Positions 41,828-51,947 of a stretch of 64,000 nucleotides of DNA are shown here, one piece after another (position 1 is the first letter of the stretch; every line of letters begins with the position of its first letter). Location of the stretch: the NCBI RefSeq assembly GCF_035994945.1, contig NZ_CP108677.1, positions 3,162,001 to 3,226,000 on the forward strand. The letters are read 5' to 3'. Made by a program: the position numbers and the translations under genes. The notes beneath the pieces are model-generated. The model was not told where the DNA came from and ran no database searches. It saw nothing but the letters and a program-made list of their open reading frames with translations. The stretch is from Streptomyces sp. NBC_01216 (lineage in GTDB: Bacteria > Actinomycetota > Actinomycetes > Streptomycetales > Streptomycetaceae).

Positions 41828-42889
41828 ATGACGGACTACCAGCAGCCGCAGCAGCCGTACTACCCGCCGCAGCCCCCGAGGCCCCCACGGCACCCGGCCG
41901 AGCCGCTCAGCGCCGGTCCGGGCACCACGGTCCGGCCCGCCGACGGGCACGTGCCCCCGCCGGCCCCGCCGAGCGCCCACGGCCCGGCACACGCGGCCCC
42001 CGAACCGCGCGGGCGCGCCAGGCGGGGCACCGGGCTGCTCGTCGCCGTGGCCATCGCCGCGGCGGCGATCGGCGGCGGCACGGCCACCCTCGTCCAGCAG
42101 CTCACCGCCGACGGCACCACGACCGGGTCCGGCCCCGTCAGCGGCGCGAACGTCTCCGCGAGCAGCCGGGGCACGGTCGCCGGGGTCGCCGCGGCCGTCT
42201 CCCCCTCCATCGTGGAGATCTCCGCGGCCTCGACGTCCGGGAAGTCGACCGGCTCCGGCGTGGTCATCACCGCCGACGGCGAGATCGTCACCAACAACCA
42301 CGTGGTCTCCGGCGCCACCACGCTCAAGGTCCGGCTGTCCGACGGCACCTCCTACGACGCCGCCGTGGTGGGCACCGACCCCGACAAGGACCTGGCTCTG
42401 ATCAAGCTCCAGGGAGCGTCCGGCCTGAAGGCGGCCACCCTCGGCGAGTCGGACAAGGTCGCCGTCGGCGACGAGGTCGTCGCGATCGGCTCCCCCGAGG
42501 GCCTGACCGGCACCGTCACCAGCGGCATCGTCTCGGCGCTCGACCGCGACGTGACCGTGGCGAAGGACGACGGTCAGGACCAGCGTCAGCCGCAGTACGA
42601 CCCGCGGCAGGGCTGGCCCTTCGAATTCGGCGGCCAGGAGTTCAACGGCGACACCGGCACGTCGAAGACGACCTACAAGGCGCTCCAGACCGACGCCTCG
42701 CTCAACCCCGGGAATTCCGGTGGCGCGCTGATCAATATGAACGGCGAGATCATCGGAATCAATTCGGCCATGTACGCACCGAGTTCCTCGAACAGTTCTT
42801 CGGCCGGCAGTATCGGCCTCGGATTCGCCATTCCGATCGACACCGTGAAGGCCGATCTGGAACAGCTCCGCGCGGGCGGCTCCCGCTGA
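41828..42889 (+). CDS. HtrA/DegP-like membrane serine protease
   Basis: A 353-residue envelope protease: about 60 cytoplasmic Pro-rich residues, one membrane helix ([20 protein letters not shown]), then a trypsin-like domain outside with the triad H158 (VTNNHVV), D188 ([10 protein letters not shown]) and S297 (NPGNSGGAL). No PDZ domain follows, because the protein ends soon after the protease domain ([16 protein letters not shown]), so it is shorter than typical HtrA. Its neighbours are a two-component system as in the mycobacterial mprAB-pepD locus, so it is probably induced by envelope stress through the repeats at 41776-41808. Confidence 0.9.
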   Translation: MTDYQQPQQPYYPPQPPRPPRHPAEPLSAGPGTTVRPADGHVPPPAPPSAHGPAHAAPEPRGRARRGTGLLVAVAIAAAAIGGGTATLVQQLTADGTTTGSGPVSGANVSASSRGTVAGVAAAVSPSIVEISAASTSGKSTGSGVVITADGEIVTNNHVVSGATTLKVRLSDGTSYDAAVVGTDPDKDLALIKLQGASGLKAATLGESDKVAVGDEVVAIGSPEGLTGTVTSGIVSALDRDVTVAKDDGQDQRQPQYDPRQGWPFEFGGQEFNGDTGTSKTTYKALQTDASLNPGNSGGALINMNGEIIGINSAMYAPSSSNSSSAGSIGLGFAIPIDTVKADLEQLRAGGSR

Positions 42890-42969
42890 ACGGCGGCCCC
42901 CGCGACCCGGGCGGCGACCCCCGGCGGAGCGACTCGTACGGCCCGAGCGACCCATGGGACGCTGGGGCC

Positions 42970-43683
42970 ATGACTGAAGGCGAGCGCATCCTCATCGTCG
43001 ACGACGAGCCCGCCGTACGGGAGGCGCTGCGACGCAGCCTCGCGTTCGAGGGCTACGGCACCGAGGTCGCCGTCGACGGACTGGACGCCCTCACGGCCCT
43101 GGAGGCGTACGCGCCCGACCTCGTCGTCCTCGACGTCCAGATGCCCCGGATGGACGGCCTGACCGCGGCCCGCCGCATCCGGGCGGCCGGCTCGACCGTG
43201 CCGATCCTGATGCTGACGGCCCGCGACACCGTCGGCGACCGGGTGACCGGACTCGACGCCGGCGCGGACGACTACCTGGTGAAACCCTTCGAACTGGACG
43301 AGCTGTTCGCCCGGATCAGGGCCCTGCTGCGGCGCAGCTCCTACGCCCCCGCGGCGGGCGAGGCGCCCCCGGGCGACGTCCTGGCCTTCGACGACCTGCG
43401 GATGGACCTGACGACCCGCGAGGTCAGCAGGGCCGGCCGGCCGGTGGAACTGACGCGGACGGAGTTCACCCTCCTGGAGATGTTCCTGGCCCATCCGCGG
43501 CAGGTGCTGACCCGGGAGCAGATCCTGAAGGCCGTTTGGGGTTTCGACTTCGAACCCAGCTCGAACTCCCTGGACGTGTACGTGATGTACCTGCGCCGCA
43601 AGACCGAGGCCGGCGGCGAACCACGCCTGGTCCACACGGTGCGCGGGGTGGGCTACGTCCTGCGGGGCGGAGGCCCGGAGTGA
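42970..43683 (+). CDS. MprA-like OmpR-family response regulator
   Basis: A 237-residue regulator with receiver domain ([23 protein letters not shown]; phosphoacceptor in [13 protein letters not shown]; switch Lys in YLVKPFEL) and winged helix ([46 protein letters not shown]). The [15 protein letters not shown] recognition segment is typical of the MprA/TcrA/CutR branch. The ATG at 42970 is 80 bp after the protease stop, and the stop overlaps the kinase start by 4 bp. Confidence 0.93.
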   Translation: MTEGERILIVDDEPAVREALRRSLAFEGYGTEVAVDGLDALTALEAYAPDLVVLDVQMPRMDGLTAARRIRAAGSTVPILMLTARDTVGDRVTGLDAGADDYLVKPFELDELFARIRALLRRSSYAPAAGEAPPGDVLAFDDLRMDLTTREVSRAGRPVELTRTEFTLLEMFLAHPRQVLTREQILKAVWGFDFEPSSNSLDVYVMYLRRKTEAGGEPRLVHTVRGVGYVLRGGGPE

Positions 43684-45107
43684 GAGGTCCGGTGGCATGG
43701 TTCCGGTCGAGGCCGCTGCGGTCGCGACTGGCCCTGCTGACGGCGACGGCGGTGGCCTTGGCGGTGGCCGCCGTGTCACTGGCCTGCTGGTTCGTGACCC
43801 GGGCCCAGCTGGAGGGGGAGCTGGACGCCTCACTGCGCCGCTCGCAGTTCACCCAGGACGAGGCCCGCGCCCTGCTCAACTCCTGCGGGCCGGCCGCGCA
43901 GAAGCCTCCGGGCTATCCGCAGTTCGGCTCCGACACCCGGCAGATCGTCTCGGCGGACGGCGTGGTCTGCTCCCTGGGCGCCTCGAAGATCCCGGTGACT
44001 CCCGAGGACGTCGCCGTGGTCGAGCGGCGGGAGCCGTACGCGCTGCATACCACGACGGCCGAGGACGGCTCGCAGATGCGGGTCTACACCTACCCCGTGC
44101 GCAACCAGGCGGTGGCCGTGTCGGTGGCCCGTCCGCTCGCCGAGATCGACAACTCGATGTCCACGCTCGGCTGGGTCCTCCTGCTGGTCTCCGGGATCGG
44201 TGTGGTGGGCGCCGGCGCGGCCGGACTGTGGGTGGCACGGGCCGGGCTGAAGCCGGTGGACCGGCTGACGGCCGCGGTCGAGCATGTGGCGGTGACCGAG
44301 GACCTGACGGTGCGCATCCCGGTCGAGGGCGAGGACGAGATCGCCCGGCTGTCCCGCTCCTTCAACGCGATGACGGCGGCGCTGGCGTCCTCCCGGGACC
44401 GGCAGTCCCAGCTGATCGCCGACGCGGGTCACGAGCTGCGCACCCCGCTGACCTCGCTGCGCACCAACATCGAACTCCTCGCCCGCAGCGAACGGACGGG
44501 CCGCGCGCTGCCGCCCGACGACCGGCGGGCGCTGATGGCCTCGGTGAAGGCCCAGATGACGGAGCTGGCGGCGCTGATCGGCGACCTCCAGGAGCTGGCC
44601 CGCCCCGACGCGGCCGAGCCGGGCCCGCTGGAGGTGGTGCCGCTGCACGGCATCCTGCGTTCGGCCCTGGAGCGGGCGCGGCTGCGCGGACCCGAGCTGA
44701 CGTTCGTCACCGACCTCGCGCCCTGGTACGTGCGGGCGACGCCGGCCGCCCTGGAACGCGCGCTGGTGAACGTGCTGGACAACGCGGTGAAGTTCTCGCC
44801 GCCGGGGGGCACGGTCGAGGTGACCCTGATGCGCGGCGAGCTGACGGTCCGCGACCACGGTCCGGGCATCCCTCCCGAGGAGCTCCCGCACGTCTTCGAC
44901 CGTTTCTGGCGTTCCCCGTCGGCCCGCGCTCTGCCGGGCTCGGGCCTGGGCCTGTCGATCGTGGCCCGCACGGTCCAGCAGGCCGGGGGGACGGCCGCCC
45001 TCCGGGTGGCGGAGGGCGGCGGCGCGGAGGCGGTCCTCCGGCTGCCGGGCGCGCCGACCCCGCCGCCGGAGGGCAGGTCCGTTCCGGAGAGCCGGCCGAC
45101 CGCCTGA
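43680..45107 (+). CDS. MprB-like sensor histidine kinase
   Basis: A 475-residue kinase with two membrane helices ([22 protein letters not shown] and [24 protein letters not shown]) enclosing an extracytoplasmic sensor of about 120 residues, then HAMP ([19 protein letters not shown]), H-box [16 protein letters not shown]-box [11 protein letters not shown], and G-boxes [10 protein letters not shown] and GSGLGLSIV. The sensor has two cysteines (NSCGPAA, VVCSLG) that might form a redox-sensitive or stabilising disulfide. The GTG at 43680 overlaps the regulator stop (GTGA). Confidence 0.93.
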   Translation: MRGPVAWFRSRPLRSRLALLTATAVALAVAAVSLACWFVTRAQLEGELDASLRRSQFTQDEARALLNSCGPAAQKPPGYPQFGSDTRQIVSADGVVCSLGASKIPVTPEDVAVVERREPYALHTTTAEDGSQMRVYTYPVRNQAVAVSVARPLAEIDNSMSTLGWVLLLVSGIGVVGAGAAGLWVARAGLKPVDRLTAAVEHVAVTEDLTVRIPVEGEDEIARLSRSFNAMTAALASSRDRQSQLIADAGHELRTPLTSLRTNIELLARSERTGRALPPDDRRALMASVKAQMTELAALIGDLQELARPDAAEPGPLEVVPLHGILRSALERARLRGPELTFVTDLAPWYVRATPAALERALVNVLDNAVKFSPPGGTVEVTLMRGELTVRDHGPGIPPEELPHVFDRFWRSPSARALPGSGLGLSIVARTVQQAGGTAALRVAEGGGAEAVLRLPGAPTPPPEGRSVPESRPTA

Positions 45108-45131
45108 CCCTCCGCCCCACAGGTCCCCCTG

Positions 45132-46028
<897 letters not shown>

Positions 46029-46194
46029 GGCAGGCGATTATGACGGGGACGCGTCAAGAATCACAGATGTGATCCGGCCCTCCCGCGCGGACACATACCC
46101 GTGCTCGGCCGCCCGGCGGCGCGGGCGTCGGCTTCTCCCGTCCCCGGACGGCGTCCGGTCCTCACGGCCTGGCGTGACACCGAGTGGACACGCG

Positions 46195-46232
46195 GAGGGG
46201 GCGGCGCCCGTCGAGACGGACGCCGCCCCCTC
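46195..46232 (-). terminator. Terminator after the 5'-nucleotidase gene
   Basis: Arms 46195-46212 and 46215-46232 (GAGGGGGCGGCG core) pair at 17 of 18 positions. It begins 16 bp after the 5'-nucleotidase stop on the minus strand. Confidence 0.7.
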
Positions 46233-46247
46233 CCGGGGCCCGAGGGC

Positions 46248-48074
46248 CTACTGCACGACCGTGATCCGGTCGGCCGCCGGCGCGGCCAGCGGGGCCGACG
46301 CCGAGGAGTGCGCCGTCAGGTAGGCGTTGAACAGGTCCAGGTCGGACGCGCCGACCAGCTTGTTCGTGCCCGCCGCGAGGGCCGGGAAGCCGTCGCCACC
46401 GCCCGCGAGGAACTCGTTCATCGCGACGCGGTAGCTCTTCGACGGGTCGATCGCCTCACCGTTCAGCATGACCGAACCGTCCACGACACGGTCCGCGCCC
46501 GACTTCGTCATGTCGAGCGTGTAGGTGAGACCCCCGGAGACCTGAAGGATCTTGACCGAGGCCGCGTTGGCGCCGCTGACCTGCTGCTTCAGCGCGGCCA
46601 GCAGGTTGGCGCCGGACAGGTCGACGACGTTCATCATGTTGGTGAAGGGCTGCACGGTGAATGCCTCGCCGTACGTCACCACTCCGTCGCCCTCGCTGCC
46701 GGAGGCCGCGTAGACCAGGTCCGAGCGGATGCCGCCCGGGTTCATCAGGGCCAGCTGCGCGCCGCCCTTGTCCGCCGGGGCCAGGCCCTCCAGCTGGGCG
46801 TCGGCGATCAGGTCGCCGAGAGGCTTCTCGTACGCCGTCGAGCCGCGGCCGTTGATGTCCGTGGCGATGTAGCCCTGCGGCCGGTTCGCGATCGGGGCGG
46901 ACAGCGTGCGCCAGTCCTCGATCAGCTTCGTCATGTCGGCGGCCTTGGGCACGTCACGCGTGACGACGTGGTTCGCCGAGGCGACCGACGTGCGGACGAT
47001 GTCCTTGGTACGGCGGTCGTAGGTCAGCGTGGTGTCCGTGTAGAGCTTGCCGTAGGAGGCCGCCGAGGTGACCAGTCGCGGCTTGCCCGCGGGGTCCGGG
47101 ATGGTGCACACGTACGCCTGGTGGGTGTGGCCGGTGACCAGCGCGTCGACCTGCGGGCTCACGTGCTTGGCGATCTCGGTGATCGGGCCGGAGATGCCGT
47201 CGCCCTGGCCGGGGCTGTCGCAGTCGTAGTTGTACGAGGAGGAGGCCGGCGCCCCGCCCTCGTGGATCAGCGCGACGATCGACTTGACGCCCTTGCGCTC
47301 CAGGACCTTCGTGTACTTGTTGATCGTCTCGACCTCGTCGCCGAACTTCAGGCCCTTCACGCCCTCGGCGGTGACGATGTTCGGGGTGCCCTCCAGGGTC
47401 ACACCGATGAAGCCGATCCGGACGCCGTTCTTCTCCCAGATGAAGTACGGGTCGAGCAGCGGCTTGCCGGTCTTCTCCTTCGTCACGTTGGCGGCGAGGT
47501 AGGGGAAGTCGGCGCCCTTGAACTTCTTGCCCTTGACGTAACACCCGCCCGTCGGGTGGCAGCCGCCGTTCTGTATCCGGGACAGCTCGCGCGCGCCCTC
47601 GTCGAACTCGTGGTTGCCCACCGAGGTGACGTCGAGGTCCAGCCTGTTCAGCGCGTTGATCGTCGGCTCGTCGTGGAAGAGCCCCGACAGCAGCGGCGAG
47701 GCACCGATCAGGTCACCGGCCGCGGCCGTGACGGAGTAACGGTTCCCCTTGCGGGCCTGGCGCAGGTGCGTCGCCAGGTACTCGACGCCGCCCGCGTCGA
47801 TCTTCTCGGTGGTGCCGTCCGCGTGGGTCCGCGTGACCTGGCCGGAGGAGCCGGCCGGCGGCTCCAGGTTGCCATGCAGGTCGTTGAAGGAGAGCAACTG
47901 GACGTCGACCGTCCGACCCCAGCCGTGTCCGTGTCCGTGGCCGTGTCCGTGGCGCGCCGACTGCCCGGCCGCGCCGGCCGGCATCGCGGCGACGAGCGCG
48001 CCGACGGTGGCGAATGCCGCACCGGCGACGAGAACCCGCCGCCCCGCCCTGTTCCTCTTCGGTGTCGCTGACAT
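46248..48074 (-). CDS. Secreted 5'-nucleotidase/metallophosphatase
   Basis: A 608-residue exported enzyme that releases phosphate from nucleotides. Signal peptide: RRVLVAGAAFATVGALVAAM, cleavage near AGA. A histidine-rich stretch (RHGHGHGHGHGWG, residues 41-53) follows, probably a metal-binding flexible segment. The metallophosphatase domain has LLSFNDLHGNLEPP, AAGDLIGASPLL, TSVGNHEFDEG and VTGHTHQAYVC; the C-terminal 5'-nucleotidase domain has NPGGIRSDL and a substrate-stacking region. Extracellular phosphate scavenging fits the phosphate theme of the window. I did not find a convincing PHO box in its 150-bp promoter. Confidence 0.92.
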   Translation of the reverse strand: MSATPKRNRAGRRVLVAGAAFATVGALVAAMPAGAAGQSARHGHGHGHGHGWGRTVDVQLLSFNDLHGNLEPPAGSSGQVTRTHADGTTEKIDAGGVEYLATHLRQARKGNRYSVTAAAGDLIGASPLLSGLFHDEPTINALNRLDLDVTSVGNHEFDEGARELSRIQNGGCHPTGGCYVKGKKFKGADFPYLAANVTKEKTGKPLLDPYFIWEKNGVRIGFIGVTLEGTPNIVTAEGVKGLKFGDEVETINKYTKVLERKGVKSIVALIHEGGAPASSSYNYDCDSPGQGDGISGPITEIAKHVSPQVDALVTGHTHQAYVCTIPDPAGKPRLVTSAASYGKLYTDTTLTYDRRTKDIVRTSVASANHVVTRDVPKAADMTKLIEDWRTLSAPIANRPQGYIATDINGRGSTAYEKPLGDLIADAQLEGLAPADKGGAQLALMNPGGIRSDLVYAASGSEGDGVVTYGEAFTVQPFTNMMNVVDLSGANLLAALKQQVSGANAASVKILQVSGGLTYTLDMTKSGADRVVDGSVMLNGEAIDPSKSYRVAMNEFLAGGGDGFPALAAGTNKLVGASDLDLFNAYLTAHSSASAPLAAPAADRITVVQ

Positions 48075-48218
48075 CTCTCCCCTTTGTCCCTACGACTACC
48101 TGGTCTGCCCGCGCAGCCTAGAGTCAACGCGCGTAGCGCAACAGGGGGTAACGGGTTACAAGGTGGTTGCCTCCGCCTTTCCGGCGGGTCGGAGCACCGC
48201 CGCCGTAGGCTCGTACCC

Positions 48219-49145
48219 ATGACTTCTGACGCGGCGCCGGCCCTCGAACCCGGACGGCAGATCCAGACCCTCGACGAACTCTCCCCCGGCCAGGTCCAGG
48301 ACGTCCTCGACCTGCTGGAGGCCGCGGACCGCGCCGACGGCCTGCACGCCGTGTCCGAGCAGGGCCGGCTCTACCTGCGTCACGGCCGGCGCGAGGGAGT
48401 GAGCCACTTCCTGCTCACCGTCGGCCCGCACCTCTACGGCTACGCCCAACTGGAGGACACCGACCCGGTGGAGGCTCCCGCCGCCGAGCTCGTCGTGCAC
48501 CCCTCGCACCGGGGCCGCGGACACGGAAGGGCGTTGGGTTCGGCGCTGCTCGCCGCCTCGGGCAAGCGACTGCGGGTATGGGCGCACGGCGGGAAGTCGG
48601 CGGCCCGGCACCTCGCCCAGGTGCTCGGCCTGACCCTCTTCCGGGAACTGCGCCAGCTGCGCCGGCCGTTGGTGCCACTCGACATCCCGGAGCCGGCGCT
48701 GCCCGAGGGAGTCACCGTCCGTACCTTCGTCCCCGGCCGGGACGACACCGCCTGGCTCGCCGTCAACGCGGCGGCATTCGCCCACCATCCCGAGCAGGGG
48801 TCGCTCGCCCAGCGCGATCTCGACGACCGCATGTCCGAGCCCTGGTTCGACCCGAAGGGCTTCTTCCTCGCCGAGCGGGAGGGCCGGCTGGTCGGCTTCC
48901 ACTGGACGAAGGTGCACGCCGAGGAGCACCTGGGCGAGGTCTACGTGGTCGGCGTCCTGCCCGAGGAGCAGGGCGGTGGCCTGGGCAAGGCGCTCACCGC
49001 GATCGGGCTGCGGCACCTGGCGGCGCAGACGCTGCCGACGGCGATGCTGTACGTGGACGCGGACAACACGGCGGCGGTGACGGTGTACGAGCGGCTGGGG
49101 TTCGCCACGCACGAGGTGGACCTGATGTACCGCACGGAGTCCTGA
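48219..49145 (+). CDS. mshD: Mycothiol synthase MshD
   Basis: A 308-residue acetyltransferase catalysing the last step of mycothiol formation (acetyl-CoA onto Cys-GlcN-Ins). Two GNAT domains are in tandem: the first has ELVVHPSHRGRGHGRALGSALLA, the second GEVYVVGVLPEEQGGGLGKALTAIGLRHL with the active acetyl-CoA loop. The ending TAVTVYERLGFATHEVDLMYRT is characteristic of MshD. The ATG at 48219 gives the usual length. It is divergent from the 5'-nucleotidase gene. mshA is at 8.2 kb in the same window. Confidence 0.95.
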   Translation: MTSDAAPALEPGRQIQTLDELSPGQVQDVLDLLEAADRADGLHAVSEQGRLYLRHGRREGVSHFLLTVGPHLYGYAQLEDTDPVEAPAAELVVHPSHRGRGHGRALGSALLAASGKRLRVWAHGGKSAARHLAQVLGLTLFRELRQLRRPLVPLDIPEPALPEGVTVRTFVPGRDDTAWLAVNAAAFAHHPEQGSLAQRDLDDRMSEPWFDPKGFFLAEREGRLVGFHWTKVHAEEHLGEVYVVGVLPEEQGGGLGKALTAIGLRHLAAQTLPTAMLYVDADNTAAVTVYERLGFATHEVDLMYRTES

Positions 49146-49282
49146 CCCACGGCACGCGTCCGCGAGCGGGCCGGGGCCCCCGGGGCTCCGGCCCGGCACC
49201 ACGCGGGGCCCGCGTGACGGGCGGACACGTCGGCGGAGGCGGAATCCGGCGCTGACGAGGGGAGGTTGACACCACCGCTCCT

Positions 49283-49326
49283 TTCCACCACCCTTTCACT
49301 ACTTGATTAGTGAAAGGGTGGTGGAA
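49283..49326. promoter_or_regulatory. 19-bp perfect inverted repeat before the YtrA-type GntR
   Basis: TTCCACCACCCTTTCACTA (49283-49301) and its exact reverse complement (49308-49326) flank CTTGAT. A TTGACA box lies at 49266-49271. The repeat ends 4 bp before the chosen GTG start of the regulator, so it is most likely its autoregulatory operator; as RNA it would also form a hairpin masking the ribosome-binding site. Confidence 0.8.
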
Positions 49327-49330
49327 GGAC

Positions 49331-49717
49331 GTGCTCGAGTACCGGATCGACCGGCGCAGCGGGGTCGCCACCTATCTCCAGATCGTCCAGCAGACGAAAC
49401 AGGCCCTGCGCATGGGCCTCCTGGAGCCCGGCGACAAGCTGCCCACCGCGCGCGAGGTCGTCGAGGCGACGGCGATCAACCCGAACACGGTCCTCAAGGC
49501 CTACCGCGAACTGGAACGCGAAGGGCTCGTCGAGGCCCGCCGCGGACTGGGCACCTTCGTCCGCGCCACGCTCGGTGCCACCCCCGCCGAATCGCCGCTG
49601 CGCGGCGAACTCGCCGACTGGACACGCCGGGCACGCGCCTCCGGCCTGGACCGGGACGACGTGGCCGCGCTCTTCACGACCGCGCTGGACGAACACTTCG
49701 AGGGGGACGACGCATGA
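49331..49717 (+). CDS. GntR family regulator, YtrA type
   Basis: A 128-residue repressor beginning VLEYRIDRRSGVATYLQIVQ, the standard YtrA-subfamily start. The winged helix covers residues about 10-75 (TAREVVEATAINPNTVLKAYRELEREGLVEARRG in blocks), and a short dimerisation tail follows (DWTRRARASGLDRDDVAALFTTALDEHF). GTG 49331 is chosen on family grounds; GTG 49310 lies inside the palindrome and is less likely. It overlaps the ABC ATPase gene by 4 bp (ATGA), a standard YtrA operon in which the regulator represses its own transporter, often released by cell-wall antibiotics. Confidence 0.9.
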   Translation: MLEYRIDRRSGVATYLQIVQQTKQALRMGLLEPGDKLPTAREVVEATAINPNTVLKAYRELEREGLVEARRGLGTFVRATLGATPAESPLRGELADWTRRARASGLDRDDVAALFTTALDEHFEGDDA

Positions 49718-50565
49718 CGACCCACACCACGCTGGAAACCACCGGACTGGGCAAACGCTACGGAGGACGCGCGCGCCGCTGGGCCCTGCGGGACTGCTCC
49801 TTCCGGCTCCCCGCCGGCCGCGTGTGCGCCGTCGTCGGCCCGAACGGCGCCGGCAAGTCCACCCTCCTCGCGCTCGCCGCCGGACTCCTGCTGCCCACCG
49901 AGGGCACCGTCCACGCCCCGGCCCGCGCCGACCTCGCCTACGTGGCCCAGGACAAGCCGCTCTACCCGCAGCTCACCGTCGCCGAGACCCTGCGGATGGG
50001 ACGCGAGCTCAACCCCGGCCGCTGGGACGACACCGTGGCCGCACGGATCGCCGAAGCCGGCCCCCTCGACCCCGGCACCCGGGTACGCGCCCTGTCCGGC
50101 GGACAGCGCACCCGGCTCGCCCTCGCCCTCGCCCTGGGCAAACGCCCCGGCCTGCTGCTCCTGGACGAGCCGATGGCCGACCTCGACCCACTGGCCCGCC
50201 GCGAGCTCATGGGCGCACTGATGGCCGACGCCGCCGACCGCGGCACGACGGTCGTGCTCTCCTCCCACGTGCTCGGCGAACTGGAAGGCACCTGCGACCA
50301 CCTGCTGCTGGTCGACGGCGGCCGGATCCGCCTCGACGGCGGCGTCGACGCACTCCTCGCGTCCCACTGCCTGCTCACCGGCCCGGTCGCCGACCTCGCC
50401 CCGCACACCGTCGTCGAATCCCGCACGACAGGCCGTCAGCTCACCGCACTCATCCGGCGGGAAGGCCGCGTCGAAGGACCGTGGCGGGTCACCGAACCCA
50501 CCCTGGAGGAACTCCTCCTGGCCCACCTGCGCGCCGCGAAGTCCCCCGAAGGAGCCGTCGCATGA
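49714..50565 (+). CDS. ABC transporter ATP-binding protein
   Basis: A 283-residue ATPase with Walker A VGPNGAGKSTLL, Q-loop region YVAQDKPLYPQLTV, signature LSGGQRTRLALALAL, Walker B LLLLDEPMADLDP and switch His in VLSSHVLGEL. The C-terminal part (residues about 215-283) is a regulatory domain with GPVADLAPHTVV. This is the type found with single-gene permeases in bacteriocin/antibiotic-type exporters. Coupled by 4-bp overlaps to the regulator before and the permease after. Confidence 0.93.
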   Translation: MTTHTTLETTGLGKRYGGRARRWALRDCSFRLPAGRVCAVVGPNGAGKSTLLALAAGLLLPTEGTVHAPARADLAYVAQDKPLYPQLTVAETLRMGRELNPGRWDDTVAARIAEAGPLDPGTRVRALSGGQRTRLALALALGKRPGLLLLDEPMADLDPLARRELMGALMADAADRGTTVVLSSHVLGELEGTCDHLLLVDGGRIRLDGGVDALLASHCLLTGPVADLAPHTVVESRTTGRQLTALIRREGRVEGPWRVTEPTLEELLLAHLRAAKSPEGAVA

Positions 50566-51488
50566 GCACCCCCGCACGCAAGGGACCGTCCCTCCTGAAG
50601 GGTTCCTCCTGGGTCACCGTCCGCCAGCACCGGCGCGCCCTGTGGGTGGCCGCGACGGGAGTGACGCTGAGCCTCGCCGTCATCGGCGGGCTGCGCTGGT
50701 GGGACGCCCGCCCCTCCGCGCCCGACGGGAGCGGGTCCTTCGGCGCGCTCCGGCCGGCCATGGGGTACGCCTCCCTGGGCATGCTGGTCCTGCCCCTGCT
50801 GGCCGGCGTCTTCGTCGCCGGCCCGATGGTGGCGCGCGAGCTGGAGTCGGGGACGTACCGCCTGGCCCTGACCCAGTCGGTGACCCCCACCCGCTGGCTC
50901 GCCGCGAAACTGCTGACCGCGGGCACGGTCGCGATCACCGGCACCCTCGCCCTGATCGGGGTCTACCAGCTCGGCCTGGCGCGGGTGGACGGCACCTACC
51001 TCTTCCACTGGGCGGACCGCGGCCCCTACGAGGCGTCCGGTCCGGTGCTCCTCGCCCAGGTCCTGCTGGCCCTCGCCCTCGGCGCGCTCGTCGGACAGCT
51101 CGTCCGGCGCACGGTCCCCGCCATGTCGTCCACCGGCCTCGTCCTCGGCACGGTGATCCTCCTCCTCGGCAGGGCGCGCTGGAACCTGCTGCCGGTACGA
51201 ACGGTCACCGGGCCGCCGGAACAGCCCCTTCCCGTCCCCCACGACGCGCTCACCCTGGACACCGGCCTCATCGGCCCCGGCGGCGCCCGGCTCCCGGAGT
51301 GGACCTGCTCCGAGTACGCCGACCCGCGGGGCTGCCCGCCCGGCCTCGGCATCACCCACCGGTACGCCGACTACCATCCGCACGCCCACTTCTGGCCGAC
51401 CCAGCTCCTCGAGACCGGCATCCTGCTGGCCCTGACCGGACTCGCGCTCTACGCCGCGTTCCGCCTCCTGCGCGCCCGGCACGCCTGA
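50562..51488 (+). CDS. ABC transporter permease
   Basis: A 308-residue membrane protein with about six hydrophobic segments (LWVAATGVTLSLAVIGGL, MLVLPLLAGVFVAGPMVA, TAGTVAITGTLALIGVYQLG, VLLAQVLLALALGALVGQL, STGLVLGTVILLLG, ILLALTGLALYAAFRLL). The conserved permease segment ARELESGTYRLALTQSVTPTRWLAAK is typical of ABC-2 type exporters. A long outside loop (residues about 205-275) contains two cysteines (TCSEYADPRGC). Last gene of the YtrA-type operon; it is followed at once by a dispersed repeat. Confidence 0.88.
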   Translation: MSTPARKGPSLLKGSSWVTVRQHRRALWVAATGVTLSLAVIGGLRWWDARPSAPDGSGSFGALRPAMGYASLGMLVLPLLAGVFVAGPMVARELESGTYRLALTQSVTPTRWLAAKLLTAGTVAITGTLALIGVYQLGLARVDGTYLFHWADRGPYEASGPVLLAQVLLALALGALVGQLVRRTVPAMSSTGLVLGTVILLLGRARWNLLPVRTVTGPPEQPLPVPHDALTLDTGLIGPGGARLPEWTCSEYADPRGCPPGLGITHRYADYHPHAHFWPTQLLETGILLALTGLALYAAFRLLRARHA

Positions 51489-51490
51489 GT

Positions 51491-51513
51491 GCCTGTCGGG
51501 TGGCCTCCGGCCG
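51491..51513 (+). repeat. Dispersed 3'-end repeat, copy 2
   Basis: GCCTGTCGGGTGGCCTCCGG plus CCG starts 2 bp after the permease stop. It matches copy 1 (37085-37107, minus strand) at 22 of 23 positions. Confidence 0.7.
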
Positions 51514-51947
51514 GGCGGTCACGTCCTGGCACGCACGCTGCCGGCGTTGCCGGGATACCTCGGTAGCTCCGCCACGGCGGCCTCCCGGCGCCTTGGAATC
51601 TCATGCACCAAACCGCGTCCACCTGTCAATCGAAGGCCACCCGGCAGGCTTCGAGCGCCCGAGACGCCGTGCGGGGTCGGGCCGGCCCACCGCGCACCAC
51701 GCCGGAAGGACGGCACCCGCGGCCCGCCCACCAGGCCCGTACCGGCCCCGGCGGGGCCCATGAGGGCCCCGCCCCCGATTCCCACAGGACACGTCCTCGT
51801 TACCGGGCATTCAGACACGCTTGCGACGCTCACGCAATGAAGCCCGCCGTGCCCGCGCCCCGCCAGGCACTCCCCAAAGGGAGACTTCCCTCCGCCACGG
51901 CCCGCTCCGACGCGCCCGACCGCCCCTTCGCGCGGAAGAATAGGTCC
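51514..51947 (+). other. Long upstream region of ppk, no other gene seen
   Basis: The stretch between the ABC operon and the chosen ppk start is 434 bases. An in-frame ATG at 51837 would add 37 residues to Ppk, but those residues look non-conserved. GTTACCGGGCATTCAGACACG near 51800-51820 resembles degenerate 11-bp PHO units and would suit the known PhoP control of ppk, but the match is poor. No hairpin of note. Confidence 0.4.

Noticed and set aside
48075..48218. PHO box before the 5'-nucleotidase gene
   Set aside because: Words such as GTTGACTCTAG and GTTACCCCCTG occur on the minus strand but do not form a consistent 11-bp repeat array.
49310..49330. GTG 49310 as the start of the YtrA-type regulator
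   Set aside because: It lies within the perfect palindrome and adds seven residues not seen in the family; GTG 49331 begins the standard VLEYRIDRRSG sequence.
51837..51947. Longer Ppk starting at ATG 51837
   Set aside because: The extra 37 residues look unlike a conserved domain and the ATG at 51948 matches the Ppk start I recall for Streptomyces, although the longer form cannot be excluded.
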